NCBI GenBank assembly: GCA_009792885.1
Contig: WMCF01000059.1
Location: 2,200,832-2,264,831, forward strand
Direction of reading: 5' to 3'
Length of the DNA: 64,000 nucleotides
Source of the DNA: Eremophila alpestris peregrina
Taxonomy: Eukaryota > Chordata > Aves > Passeriformes > Alaudidae
Shown: piece by piece, positions 44,401 through 56,400 of the stretch
How positions within the stretch are numbered: position 1 is the stretch's first letter
Layout: every line of letters begins with the position of its first letter
Notes under the pieces: model-generated
The model's input: the letters and a program-made list of their open reading frames with translations, nothing else
The model's database searches: none
What the model was told of the DNA's origin: nothing
Translations under genes and position numbers: made by a program

Positions 44401-47400
44401 AATGAATTACAATGAGCTAAGTGAAATTCCTTATTTTGGAGAAACAACTTCCAATATAACTCTTCTCTCACTGTAAGTAATAGCTCATCTGGCTTTTTCT
44501 TTAAATTTAACAAATGGGGGAACCATGTTAGAGTTCTGCTATCAAATCATAGGAAAACATCTTTTTTTTCTTGAAACACTGCTCATGTAAAGAGCATCAG
44601 GGAATATGTAAGCACTGCTGAAAGAAATACAGATCAGTTAGACAATCAGGTCACCCTAAATTACCAGTAAAACACAGTCAAACAAAGCAGGCAGCTTTGG
44701 AGGCCTGGGATTCAGTCCAGGAATGACTCTTCCCACAAGGACCAGCTCTTCTGTGGGCCTCAGAATTGGAACCTGTTCATGTGTCTCAGTGGCAAATAGC
44801 TCTGGGATTTCAGTGTTGCTTTAGGAATTAACACTTGGGGAAGCATGTGGTGCATGTCCCATTCATGCAGCTCACTGGTATTTTTGATGTACAGGATCTT
44901 GTTGCTGTTTCAGCTGTGCAAATGGAAGGATGAGGTGCTGTGATAATCATATTTATTGCTGATCTTTTTCAGGGTGCATAATACCATCCCAGAAATAAAT
45001 GCTGAGCAACTGCAGGTCTACCTTTCATTGGAAAATCTAGATCTTAGTTCTAATCTTATCTCAGAAATTAAAGCCTCTTCCTTTCCACGAATGCAACTGA
45101 AGTACCTGTAAGTATGAGTGATCTACTGGCTCTGGGATTCCTGCCCCTACAGTGATGATGTTGGAGACCTCATTTCCTCTTAAATTACTGCATTCAAGTT
45201 GGCATCCTTGCACAGCTTTGAAGTGGTAGCAGTGCTTAATGAAGCTACAGATGTCCTTGAAATAAAACAGCTTGCATACCAATCTGTATTTTCCCAAAGA
45301 ACATGGCAAACAGCAGTTGCTGTTGTCAGAATGCAGGTCCATCAGCCATCAGGGACAGGGAATAATTTTTGCCCTGTTTGAGTAGGTCACTGTGGACATT
45401 GTGTTAAGCACTTCTAACTGAAACATGGACATGCAGTAAAAATAAACTCCTCACAGTGATTCCTTTGGGAAAAGGGATTTAGTGTGGTATCCCAGAATTC
45501 AGATTTCTCATGTCACTTCACAAGGGTCTTGGGTTCTGTTCATCAGTGGTTGCTCTGGGCTGCTTGTGCCATTGTGTTCATCACATTTTCTATGTTCTGA
45601 AAGGCCTCTTTCCTTCTCCCTTCCTTCCTTAGGAATCTGAGTAACAACAGAATAACTACTCTGGAAGCAGGTTGCCTTGATAACTTATCCAGCTCACTAA
45701 TGGTGATAAAACTGAACAGAAACAGGATTAGTGTGATTCCACCAAAGATCTTCAGGTTGCCTCATGTGCAGTTTCTGTAAGTAACAATCTTGAAAACACC
45801 AAAACATTTACAGCTGAGCTGTTCATCTCAGCATGTTCCTGACTTGCACACAGTGGTGCTTGTTGCAAGGTGTCTTAATATTTGAATGTCATCTTTGTGA
45901 AAGGGAACTGAAAAGGAACCGGATTAAAATAGTGGAAAGTCTCACATTCCAAGGACTGGAATCCTTAAAATCCTTGAAAATGCAGCGCAATGGGATCAGC
46001 AAATTAATGGATGGAGCATTCTTTGGCCTGGGTAATATAGAAGAATTGTGAGTATGCCTGGTTGTGGAATTTTTTTTTAGCAAAAAGAAAATGGCTCTGG
46101 AGATTTGTGTCCTGTATGATTTCCCTTACATCAAGGCTGTGCTGAGATATTGACAAAATCAAAGCAAAAGAGTATTTTCTCCTTATTTTTATGTCATGTC
46201 TGGTTAATTCAGAAATGGAGAGATAAAATTCCCCTTTCCTGGAAGAGTTCAAGACAAGGTAGAATAGGGCTGAATAGGTTGAATAGAGCAACTTGATCTA
46301 GTGGAAGGCTCTTTGCAGCTTCTTCCCTACATGGTGATCAAGAATGTTTGTCTCTGTGGTTGCTTTTTACTGGTTTTCATTTGCAGTCCCCTTAACATGG
46401 GGTTGTTCTTTCCTCCATGACTTTGACAGTGTGAACACAAGGATGTATGATGCAATGTTAGCAAAAGACTTCTTTTTAAAAAGTTATTTTTGAGAATAGA
46501 GTTTTGTTTCTGCCACTGGATCCCTGAAGCTGCTGTTGAGTTCTTCATGTACTTTAGTTCATTTTTTTTTTACTTCAGTGGGATTGAAAGAATAATGCAT
46601 TTTGTGTTGTCTGCATCTTAAAGTTAGTAAACAATTGTGAAATGCACAGGGTGAGATTTTGTAAGTAGATCTTTCATTGATTATCTATTTGGCAAATGTT
46701 TTCTCCTTCTAACTCATTAGAGAACTGGAACACAATAACTTAACAGAAGTAAACAAGGGCTGGCTGTATGGGCTAAGGACACTGCAACAGCTCTATGTCA
46801 GCCAGAATGCCATCACCAGGATCAGCCCAGATGCATGGGAATTCTGCCAAAGACTTGCTGAGCTGTAAGTCCTGGGCTGCTATTCATTGGGGATTTTTGG
46901 AATGTTGCAGTTATTGATTGGCAAGGATGAATTGCCAGAGGAAGTACTCCATTTCCTTGCTAGGCCCATGGTAATGATGTATTTTAATTATAAGTCTTCT
47001 GTTAGAGAAATTAGAACACAATAGTTAATCAAGTCAGATAGTATCTTAGTAATTAATCCCCCTGCTTGCTTTTAAAGTGTGTGTTGAATGTTTCCAGAGA
47101 CTTGTCCTACAATCAGCTCACTCGCCTCAAGGAATCTGCCTTTGTGGGACTTGGCTTACTGGAGAAGCTGAACCTGGGTGACAATCACATTAATCACATT
47201 GCTGATGGTGTCTTTAGAGGTCTGACAAATCTTCAAACCTTGTAAGTACAGGAAGCTTCCAACAGAAATTTCAGTTCAGTGCAATTTTAATTTAAGTGGA
47301 GCTTTTGGAAGTGGAGACAATGGATGTTGCACTGTGGAAGCCTGACATCATTGTTGGTGGTGTCCTGCCTGCAGGTGTGGTAGGACTGATAATCTTTAGG

Positions 47401-50400
47401 CTTGCCAAGATGACAGAATTCCAGCCCAGCTAAAACAAACCAACCAGTCAGTTTTAGAAGTGGTGAGAAACACTGACATGGTGACCTTGAGAGCTCAGAT
47501 GTGTGTCCTGCCAGTTCTGGGAGGTGTGGGTACCTTGTGTATCCAGTTGTGCAGCAGATACCCTGGAGCTCTTCATTCTAGAGGGTTTGGAACCTCAGAA
47601 ACCAAGGATTGAACCCTTTTGTGTTGTAGAAAATGGGGTTTAGCCCATCCTGCTCATGTGCTGCTCAAACATAACAGGAGGTGTAGAGTTGTTTCTTGCT
47701 GTTGGAGGCACAGCTTTGCACTTGCCCAGACCTTTCATGGCAGATCTTGGATATTTCTGAAAAGACCCAGTCCTGTCCCAAGTAGATCTGAACAGTTATA
47801 ATTATCCTAAACAGCAGTACTTGAGAAAGGAGTGAAAATTTATAACCCCTCTGTCACTTCATTAAAGAAATGCTTAAATAAGCAAACTCACCAGAGAGAT
47901 TTATGTAAGCAGTCATATTCTGTTAACCTCAATGCAACCTTTTAATGAAATAATGAAACCTAATTTCTTAGATTTAGAGTAGCATGAAAAGAGAACAAGA
48001 GCAGATTAATTAGTAGGTTTTCCTGGGCTCTCGGGGTGTCAGCAGCGAGGGCCTGGCCCTTTGCTTTGCCACTGGAATGTGCAGGATGGAGAGCCCTGGT
48101 GATTAACAAGGCTCCAAGCATTAGTGCCCAGCCAGGCATGAGGAGCCAAGTCCTCTCTCACACAAAGAGGGGCTTTTCTTTTGGGCTGCTCATTCGTTTT
48201 TCTGAGTGCTCTGAGTAGCGGAGTGTAAAAATACTTCAAAAAACAAGAGATGCTGTGTGGTTTTAGTCCCATTGTTGGTTGTGTGCTGGTTGTTTGGCTG
48301 GTGGACATATTTCTGTGTGCTCAGCACCTGCCACTCTGCAGTGTGGGAGAATAAACTGTAAAACATAAACTGCAAGCTAGGATTACAGATGTGTGTAAGA
48401 ATAGCACTGAACTTTTGAAGTTTTATGTATTATCACATTTAATTCCTAACACTGTGAGCAGTTTGGCATTGGTATTCTCCAGCACTCACAGTCTTAACAT
48501 TCTGAAGGAGACTTGGAGATAATTCTAGAAATGTGTTTTAAATGACAAGAAATAGTAACTTGGAAATAAATTTGGCATATTATTCATAAAGTCATTATTA
48601 GAGATGTTTATATGAGTGATGTATACAGCTGCCTGTGTATGCAGCTAGTTTTGTGTCAGTTGGCTCATTTGGGAGTTTCATCTAGCTGTTGCACGGAATA
48701 TCTGATAAAACACAGGGCAGATTATTTTTTATTAGCATGATTTCCTTTAAATACACTCCTCTCTGTGCATGGTGCTATCAAAACAGATGCTCTTGGCTCA
48801 GTCCATGCCATTCAAGCTGAAAATGCACGTGAATTTATTTCATCTTCTCTCTGAAGAGCATTTAATCCTCTCCAAACTCTATTGCTTTATTGCTTTTGCT
48901 GTTTAGACCTCTCCTCTCCATGAGGGGCTGAAGTGCTGTGCTGAGGTCAGTCAGAAATCCCATTAGCTGATAACGAGCTTTGTGAGCAGAATATCAACTT
49001 CATTTGGGATATCCCCCCGGAGTGCCTGCACTGTAACATGGGTGGAGTCCCTTCATATGCTAATGCTGCTCTGAGCCTGTTCCTCGTGAGATAAATGCTG
49101 CTGCTGTATTGGTTCATTCCCTTACATGAACCAGCTTGCTCCAGGAGCCTCTCCCAGCTCCTGGCAAATAGTCCCTCACATGAAAAGTGCTGCTCAGACT
49201 GGGGCTTTCTGGAAATGCCACATCAAGAAGCTGTGCTGCAGAATTTGTTTGTGGTGCTGCACTCACCATGAAGTGTTCCCTTTGGCCTCTCTGAAGTGAG
49301 CAATTCATCTCCTGACAAGTTCAGTTTTGTCAAAGATGTTACTTCAGAGGATGAAAAACGTGTCACAATATGAAATCTCACTCCATTTGCCTTCACATTT
49401 TAAGAAAAGCATTAACTGTAGCAAGCTGGTAGAATCTAGCATGCCAATAATGGGGGCCACATTGCCCATCATCTGGGTGATACAAAGACCACCACTGCCA
49501 GCAGTACTTGATCAAATCTTTTTGTTTTCTGTGCCCCCAGTACCCACAACAACTTCCCAGTGTGCTAAGACTGGTATTCTCCAGCACTCACAGTCTAACA
49601 TTCTGAAGGAGAATTTGAGATTATGGGCTGGCCCTGGTTATCTCCTTGCTCTGTACCAATCTCTTCTTCTCTGTAGTGAACCTGTGGAAGGGGAGGCATA
49701 TTATTCATAATATGAATAATATGACAGTAAGAGAAAAGAGGAAAAGACTACATTAGTATGACTAGGACATAAAATTTAATATTTTATGTGCTAATATAAA
49801 ATATAATTAGTGCATAAAACTAGATTAATATGTATTAATATTATATACTGTTTAATCTAATTGGTATATATATAATGTACTAATTTAATATCATTAGTCC
49901 ATAAAACTGGAAAGCTGTTAGTTGGTTGCAGTTACAGCTTTTGGCACAGGAGGGGGATGTTACCACAGAAATGCATTCGAGATGCACTGAAAACTAAAAA
50001 AAACATTAGCTGGTTACAGTTATGGCTTTTGACACACAGGAGGGTGTATTCCCACAGAAATGCATCCCAGATTCCCTTCACACCCCGGCATTGCACAGTC
50101 CAGCTCATGCATATTCATTATCTGGCCCCGCCCATCCCCATTACAGTCTGTGCTAATTAATTCCACGCCCTTCTGGGCATGCTCAGTTCATCCTGGTGCT
50201 CTCCAGGAGATGAAGGAAACGGAGTCTTCCTCAGCAAACCCTTCACCTTCATCTCTCCCGTGTGTGCCTTGGCCCTCTTGGCACTTTTTCAAGGCAAGTG
50301 CTCAATATCTGCTGGCCAAGGGTTTGTGTTTTTCTCTGCAGTCCTGCTCTGTTGTGTTTAGGTTAGCCATTCTTATCACCCAGAAACTTGTACAATATAT

Positions 50401-53400
50401 AAAGGGTAACACAGTGTTTGATATTCACTGAATGCCTTCTAAAATGCAGTTTAAAATATGTTCTAAAGCACTCTTTGAATTGCATTTTAAAATGCAGTGT
50501 ATGCTCTTAAGTTTGCTATGAACATCAGCCAGAATTTTCAAACCTCTGTCTCACTGCAGGGACTTGAGGAACAATGAGATCTCCTGGGCCATAGAAGATG
50601 CAAATGAAGCCTTTGTGGGACTCAGCAGGCTGGATAAACTGTATGTATTTCAAATTAGGGGAACAACCACACTTCCCAGGCACTCAGAGAGGGGGAGTGC
50701 AAAATGTGAAGTCACTGTAAATCAATGGCAGGGAGCACAAAGCCTTTCTCACAGTGTTCCCACTTGTGTGCCACCACCTCTTGATGTAGCCTGGGTTCCT
50801 TCTTCAGGAGTTGGGATCCATGTCACACTGCATTTCCTTACAGCACCAATTTGATGAGATTAGGCATAATTATTTGACTGCATTTAGTATTGAATACCTC
50901 ACTCTCTCTGTGTGATGATTGTCACTTCTTGTGCTTCTTTGGTTTGGGTAAAAATTACTACTTATCAAAAAAACAACCCCAAAACACAAAGTACTTTTAA
51001 GCAAATTGTAAACACTATTGCATTAACAAACAGACTGCATTTTCCATCCAGTGCCATGTGCTTTGTAGGAAGGTCCATCCTGTGTAGTTACAAACATTGC
51101 TAATAACAAACAGCCTGATGTGAGTGTGCAGTCCAGCAATTTGTGTGGTATTAGAAAGTTATTCCTTCACTCCTAATTTCTACTTATTGCTGTTTCATCT
51201 TCCTGACTTAAATTCTCTTCTGACACATTTCTAGCCCAAATCTCTAAGTTGAAAATAGAAAAGAAGCCTTGTTCACAGGAAAAATTAGTTGAGCCTTTAA
51301 GCTAAAAAAAAAAGTATTTAGTCCTGTATCTCAGCTAGAATTAGTGAAAAAAATGAAGTTAAGCATCATAGGGGCTTCTTTTAGGTCTTGTTTGTGAATT
51401 CATATTGACATTCAGACTGGTTTCTGGGCCTTTATTTTCAGAATCTTGCAGGGAAACCAAATTAAGTCCATTACCAAAAAAGCATTCTCTGGCCTTGAAG
51501 GACTTCAACATCTGTAAGTATTTGAATTTGTAGAACTCCTGATTATTTGTCAACTTTAGTCTTGTGTTCTCTGTGAGATTTTTTGAAGAATTTAACTGAA
51601 GGCAGCACATGAAATCACATTGACTCATTATTGTGCTCTTTCCTTATCTTACAGAGATCTGAGCAACAATGCAATCATGTCCATCCAAGAAAATGCCTTT
51701 GCCCAGGCTCAGCTGAAGGAGCTGTAAGTTCATGACAATTATTTAGAGATTCTTTATAAGCCCTACCTTGGAAAGAATTCTTCAGCCATTGTAGGGTTGT
51801 TTGAAGTTGCCTGAAGTGTTTCTCCTTTCCTCATGAAATATTTGCAGCAATGCTGGTAAATTATCAACTCAAAGTTGCTAGCAGTATATTTAGATTTAAG
51901 GTTTGATAAAATCTTCACCTGCATTTCATTAGTTGCAATTAGTAGGAATTAACTTTGTCTTGCAGTGCTGAGCCATTAAGCTTTTCCTATCCTGTGATTT
52001 TGCAGCAAGCTCAGCATTGCATGTGGGCAGTGAACAAAACAAATAATTCATCAGGAATCTCTCAGGGGGATTAGCAAACCCTGTGTTTTTCCTTCCTGTT
52101 TTAGGGGGCTAGGGAAGGGCTTTCAAACTCACAGCTAGCCAGGATTTTGTATGTGCTCAGCAGATGTTTAAGCTGATAGGGTCTCTTGTGGTCTTCAGAC
52201 ATCTGAAGTAATATAATGTCAAGTGACCTTCACACCCAAGACTAATCCTGCTGTAATGCAGCCCCTTCTGTGAGGTAAAGTCTCTGACTGCTGTAATCTA
52301 CTCTCAAACTGGTTTTGCATTAGTTAACTCCAGCCAGATGGACTTAGTCTGCAAGATCTGCCACTGCAAAGAGACAATTTCAGGTGTTAAAGACTTTTGT
52401 TGCTTTTTCTGATACATTTTTAAAGTGCTGGGTCAGTGATCTTCAGAGGCAAAGAGCAGGATGGAATCATGGCTTGTTTGGTGCCTCTTTTCTCCCATGG
52501 CTGGCTTCATTCTAGGGCAGATCACTTCTTATTAAATGCTGGGCTGTCTCAAGTCACTCATACTCATCCTTGGAGTGTGGCAAACAAAACTCAGCCCTCC
52601 AGTGTCTTGGAGTCAGTTCAGAGGTAGCATCTGGCACTCCAGGGGATGAGTAACAGTACTCAGGAAACTTGGAAAGCAGGTGGTAGGAAAGAGCAGACCC
52701 ATCATTGTTTCCTGTTGGTTTTCTGTGGAGCAGAGAAAACAAGCTGCAGTTGATACCTGTATGAAACAAATCACTTTTTAGCCTTAAATATTTATCAGCT
52801 GGCATTAAAATGAGAATTGAGGCTTCTGCTCGTTTCATAATGGTAGTTGTGTTTAGTTAGAAACATGGAGCTGCTCTGCAATGTTATGTTCCTTTTAATT
52901 GCTTTAAAGAGGGATGAGATAATTGTAAAGACAGGCTTTAGTGGCTTTGGGATTGTTTTTTTAGATGTGGAAAACTCTTGAGTTTATATTCTTCAGGATT
53001 GAAATGAAATGTAAGCTTTTAATCCTGAATTTGAGGGACTGATTCTAACATAAATAGCTAAGATTTTATAGTAAATAATACTGTAAACCTGATGTTACTG
53101 ATGTATGTGTATGCTTTAAGTTGCTTTGAAATCACACATAGGCACATGAAATAAACTTCACTGACCCTTTTGTTTTGCCCTGTTCCTGCAGAGTGCTGAA
53201 CACCAGCAGTTTGCTGTGTGATTGCCAGCTGAAGTGGCTGCCCCAGTGGCTCAGTGAGAGCCATTTGCTGCAGGCTGTCAGTGTCAGCTGTGCTCACCCT
53301 GAGTGGTTGGCAGGACAAAGCCTTCTCAGTGTGGACCCCGAGGACTTTGTTTGTGGTTTGTATTTTTAGTGACTTTTGATCCAAAAACACAAGTAACACA

Positions 53401-56400
53401 AGCCTTTGTAGCTGGAACCAAGCTGTGGTGCTGGGGAGGTGCTTGGTGCTGGCCAAGTGCCCCAGTGCACAGCACTGAGTCTGCTGGGAGTTTGGGGTTT
53501 CCTTCTGCTTCTCTTTGCTCTGTGTTGTGCTCTTTGAGCACTGAGGGAGTAGTGCTGTTGGGCATTGGTTTTTATTTAGCTTACCAGTAAAAATGGATGA
53601 TGCTTCCATTGTCCCTGCTTATGACTACCTTCAGCTTTGTAAGGTCTGCTTGACACTTTCTTCCTGGTTCTTGCCCATCCCAGCAGAATATCACAGAATC
53701 ATAAAATAGTTTGTGTTGGAAGGGACCTTAAAGATCATCCAGTTCCACCCCCTGACATAGACAGGGACACCTTCCACAAGAACAGATTGCTCCAAGCCCT
53801 GGCCAGCCTGGCCATGAGCTCTTCCAGGAATGGGGCAGTCACAACTTCTCTGGGCAAAAATTAGAGTAATTCAAGCTCTGGCACATTTTCTGGTGCTCCA
53901 TATCTCTGATGTTCATGGTGCTCTCAAACTCTTTGCCCAGAAGTCTGTGGCAGGCCTGGAATTAGTCTGATCTTTCCTCTTCCTGGTGAGCAATCTTATA
54001 ACAGTTATTTGTGTATATGCAATTTTTTCATAATAATAATAATGTAGGTGCTCACACCCCCTTCTCCACCACCACAGTGGTGTCTGACAGAGCTCTGCAT
54101 GTGACTGAGAGAGTCTCTGCTGAAATAATGGATATGGAAATCAGTTCCATCAAGTGGGATGAGAACTGATAGTGAACTGCCAGCTTGTTATGCTTTGTGC
54201 TTGTAGAACTTCAAGGCTCTTCAGGATATTTAAACCATCTGAAAGGGAGTCTCAGTCCTTCATAAAATGGCCTGGCTCTTCAGCTGAGCAGGACTTTCGA
54301 GTGTGATCTAAATATAGCAAGTTTCAGGCAGTTGGACAAAAGGCAGGGCTGCTCAGCACTTCACTTCCACACTGATTATTTCCAATGCTGATTCTTCTGC
54401 CTCCTTCACAGCTTGGTTTCCAGCTCCAAGCAGCTGAACCTGTGCACCTCAAGCAAGACATCTGTTCCAGAATTTTGCTTTTGCTCACGTTGGTTTTTGA
54501 GCGCGTTTTCTCGCGATGTTCATTCAGATTGAAGAGGAAGCAGCTAATCTTGGTGCTTTTCTTTGCAGACAACTTTCCCAAGCCCCAGATCAGAGTGCAC
54601 CCAGAGAGCACAGTGGCCCTGAGAGGCACAAATGTGAGCCTGGCCTGCTCTGCTGTGAGCAGCAGTGACTCACCCATGGCCACGGCCTGGCGCAAGGACA
54701 GCGAGCTCCTCTACGATGCAGAAGTGGAGAACTTTGCCAGGTACCAGCAGCAGAGTGGGGAGGTGCTGGAATACACCACTGTGCTGCACCTCTTCCATGT
54801 GAACTTCACTGATGAGGGGAAATACCAGTGCATTGTCACCAATCACTTCGGCTCCAATTATTCCAACAAAGCCAAGCTGACTGTCAATGGTAAGTGATGA
54901 TGGGAAAAAAGGGGAAATAGTCTGAACCTAAAACTTCAGTTAAGTAGCTACAAGTCTGTTTTTCATTAAAGCTGGCCCAAAATAGTCTTGCAAATATCAG
55001 TGGGATTTAGAAGTATGGCACATCATTTTATAAAGCTGGAAAGAAGTGGTTTTTTTGGGTTTTTTTGGGGGTTTTTTTTTGTTTTTTTGGGGTGGATGAA
55101 AAGTCTCTATTCACTTTTTGAAAGTGGCAGTTATCTCCCGTGCTTTATTAGAACACAATTAGTTGTTCATCTAGTTAATTGGAGGTGGAATTCTTTAAAC
55201 TGAAAGCTCCCTCTACTGTCTCCTCAGAACTCAGCACCTTTCCCATGTGTTGGTAAAACTGGGAAAGACTCACCTGAAAATAAGTGGTAAAAACTCTGAA
55301 AAGTCAAAAGCAAAGTCTTCTGTTTCTTTTTAGCCATCATGATCCTGTTTATTTTGAGGGAATGGGAGGTAAAAAGACAATGTTCACATCAGTTAGCAGA
55401 CCACTGAACCCCACAGTACCTCAGAGCAGAGGTGATGGGATGGAAGCTTACCTTCCTTGTTAGCAGGGAAGAAAAATGTGGCCAAGACTTTTCCCTGGAT
55501 TCTTCCCATGAGAAATCATCTTCTCCACATCATCTTAATGGCTTTAAACTGAAATAGAGTAGGTTTCATTGGATATTAGGAAGAAATTTCTCCCTGTGAG
55601 TGTGGCAGGGCACAGGGTGCCCAGAGAAGCTGTGGCTGCCCCATCCCTTTAAGTGTTCAAGGTCAGGTTGGACAGGGCTTGGAGCAGTCTGGGAGAGTGG
55701 AAAGTGTCTTTGCCCTTGGGCATGTATTGTTTTAAGGCTCCCTTCCAGCCCAGAGCATTCTGTCATTCTGTGAACACTGTAGACACTGTATTTAAATTCT
55801 GGGAGAGAAAGGCTCTTAGAAATAACCACTGAAAATCTGTGCAGTTCTTCAGAAGGAATCTGTTCTTCTCTCTTATGGAGTGTCCCAGATATGTTCTCAA
55901 ATCTGCTGTGGAGTGTTTGCTGCCTTTCCCCTGCCACAGGAAATGCTGAATTGATGTGCTCTTTGATGCAGAGCTCCCTTCTTTCCTGAAAACTCCCATG
56001 GACCTGACGATCCGCACGGGGGCCATGGCCAGGCTGGAGTGTGCTGCTGAGGGCCATCCCCCTCCACAGATCTCCTGGCAGAAGGATGGTGGCACTGACT
56101 TCCCTGCTGCCAGGGAGAGGAGGATGCACGTCATGCCTGAGGATGATGTGTTCTTCATTGCCAACGTGAAGATGGAGGACATGGGCATCTACAGCTGCAT
56201 GGCCCAGAACATTGCAGGGGGGCTCTCAGCCAATGCCACCCTGACTGTGCTGGGTGAGTGTGAGTGTGTCTGGTNNNNNNNNNNNNNNNNNNNNNNNNNN
56301 NNNNNNNNNNNNNNNNNNNNNNNNNNNNNNNNNNNNNNNNNNNNNNNNNNNNNNNNNNNNNNNNNNNNNNNNNNNNNNNNNNNNNNNNNNNNNNNNNNNN

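Noticed and set aside
55051..55093. T/G-rich stretch (ttttttgggtttttttggggg) as a regulatory site
   Set aside because: It is simple-sequence slippage within intron 13, with no motif beyond base composition.
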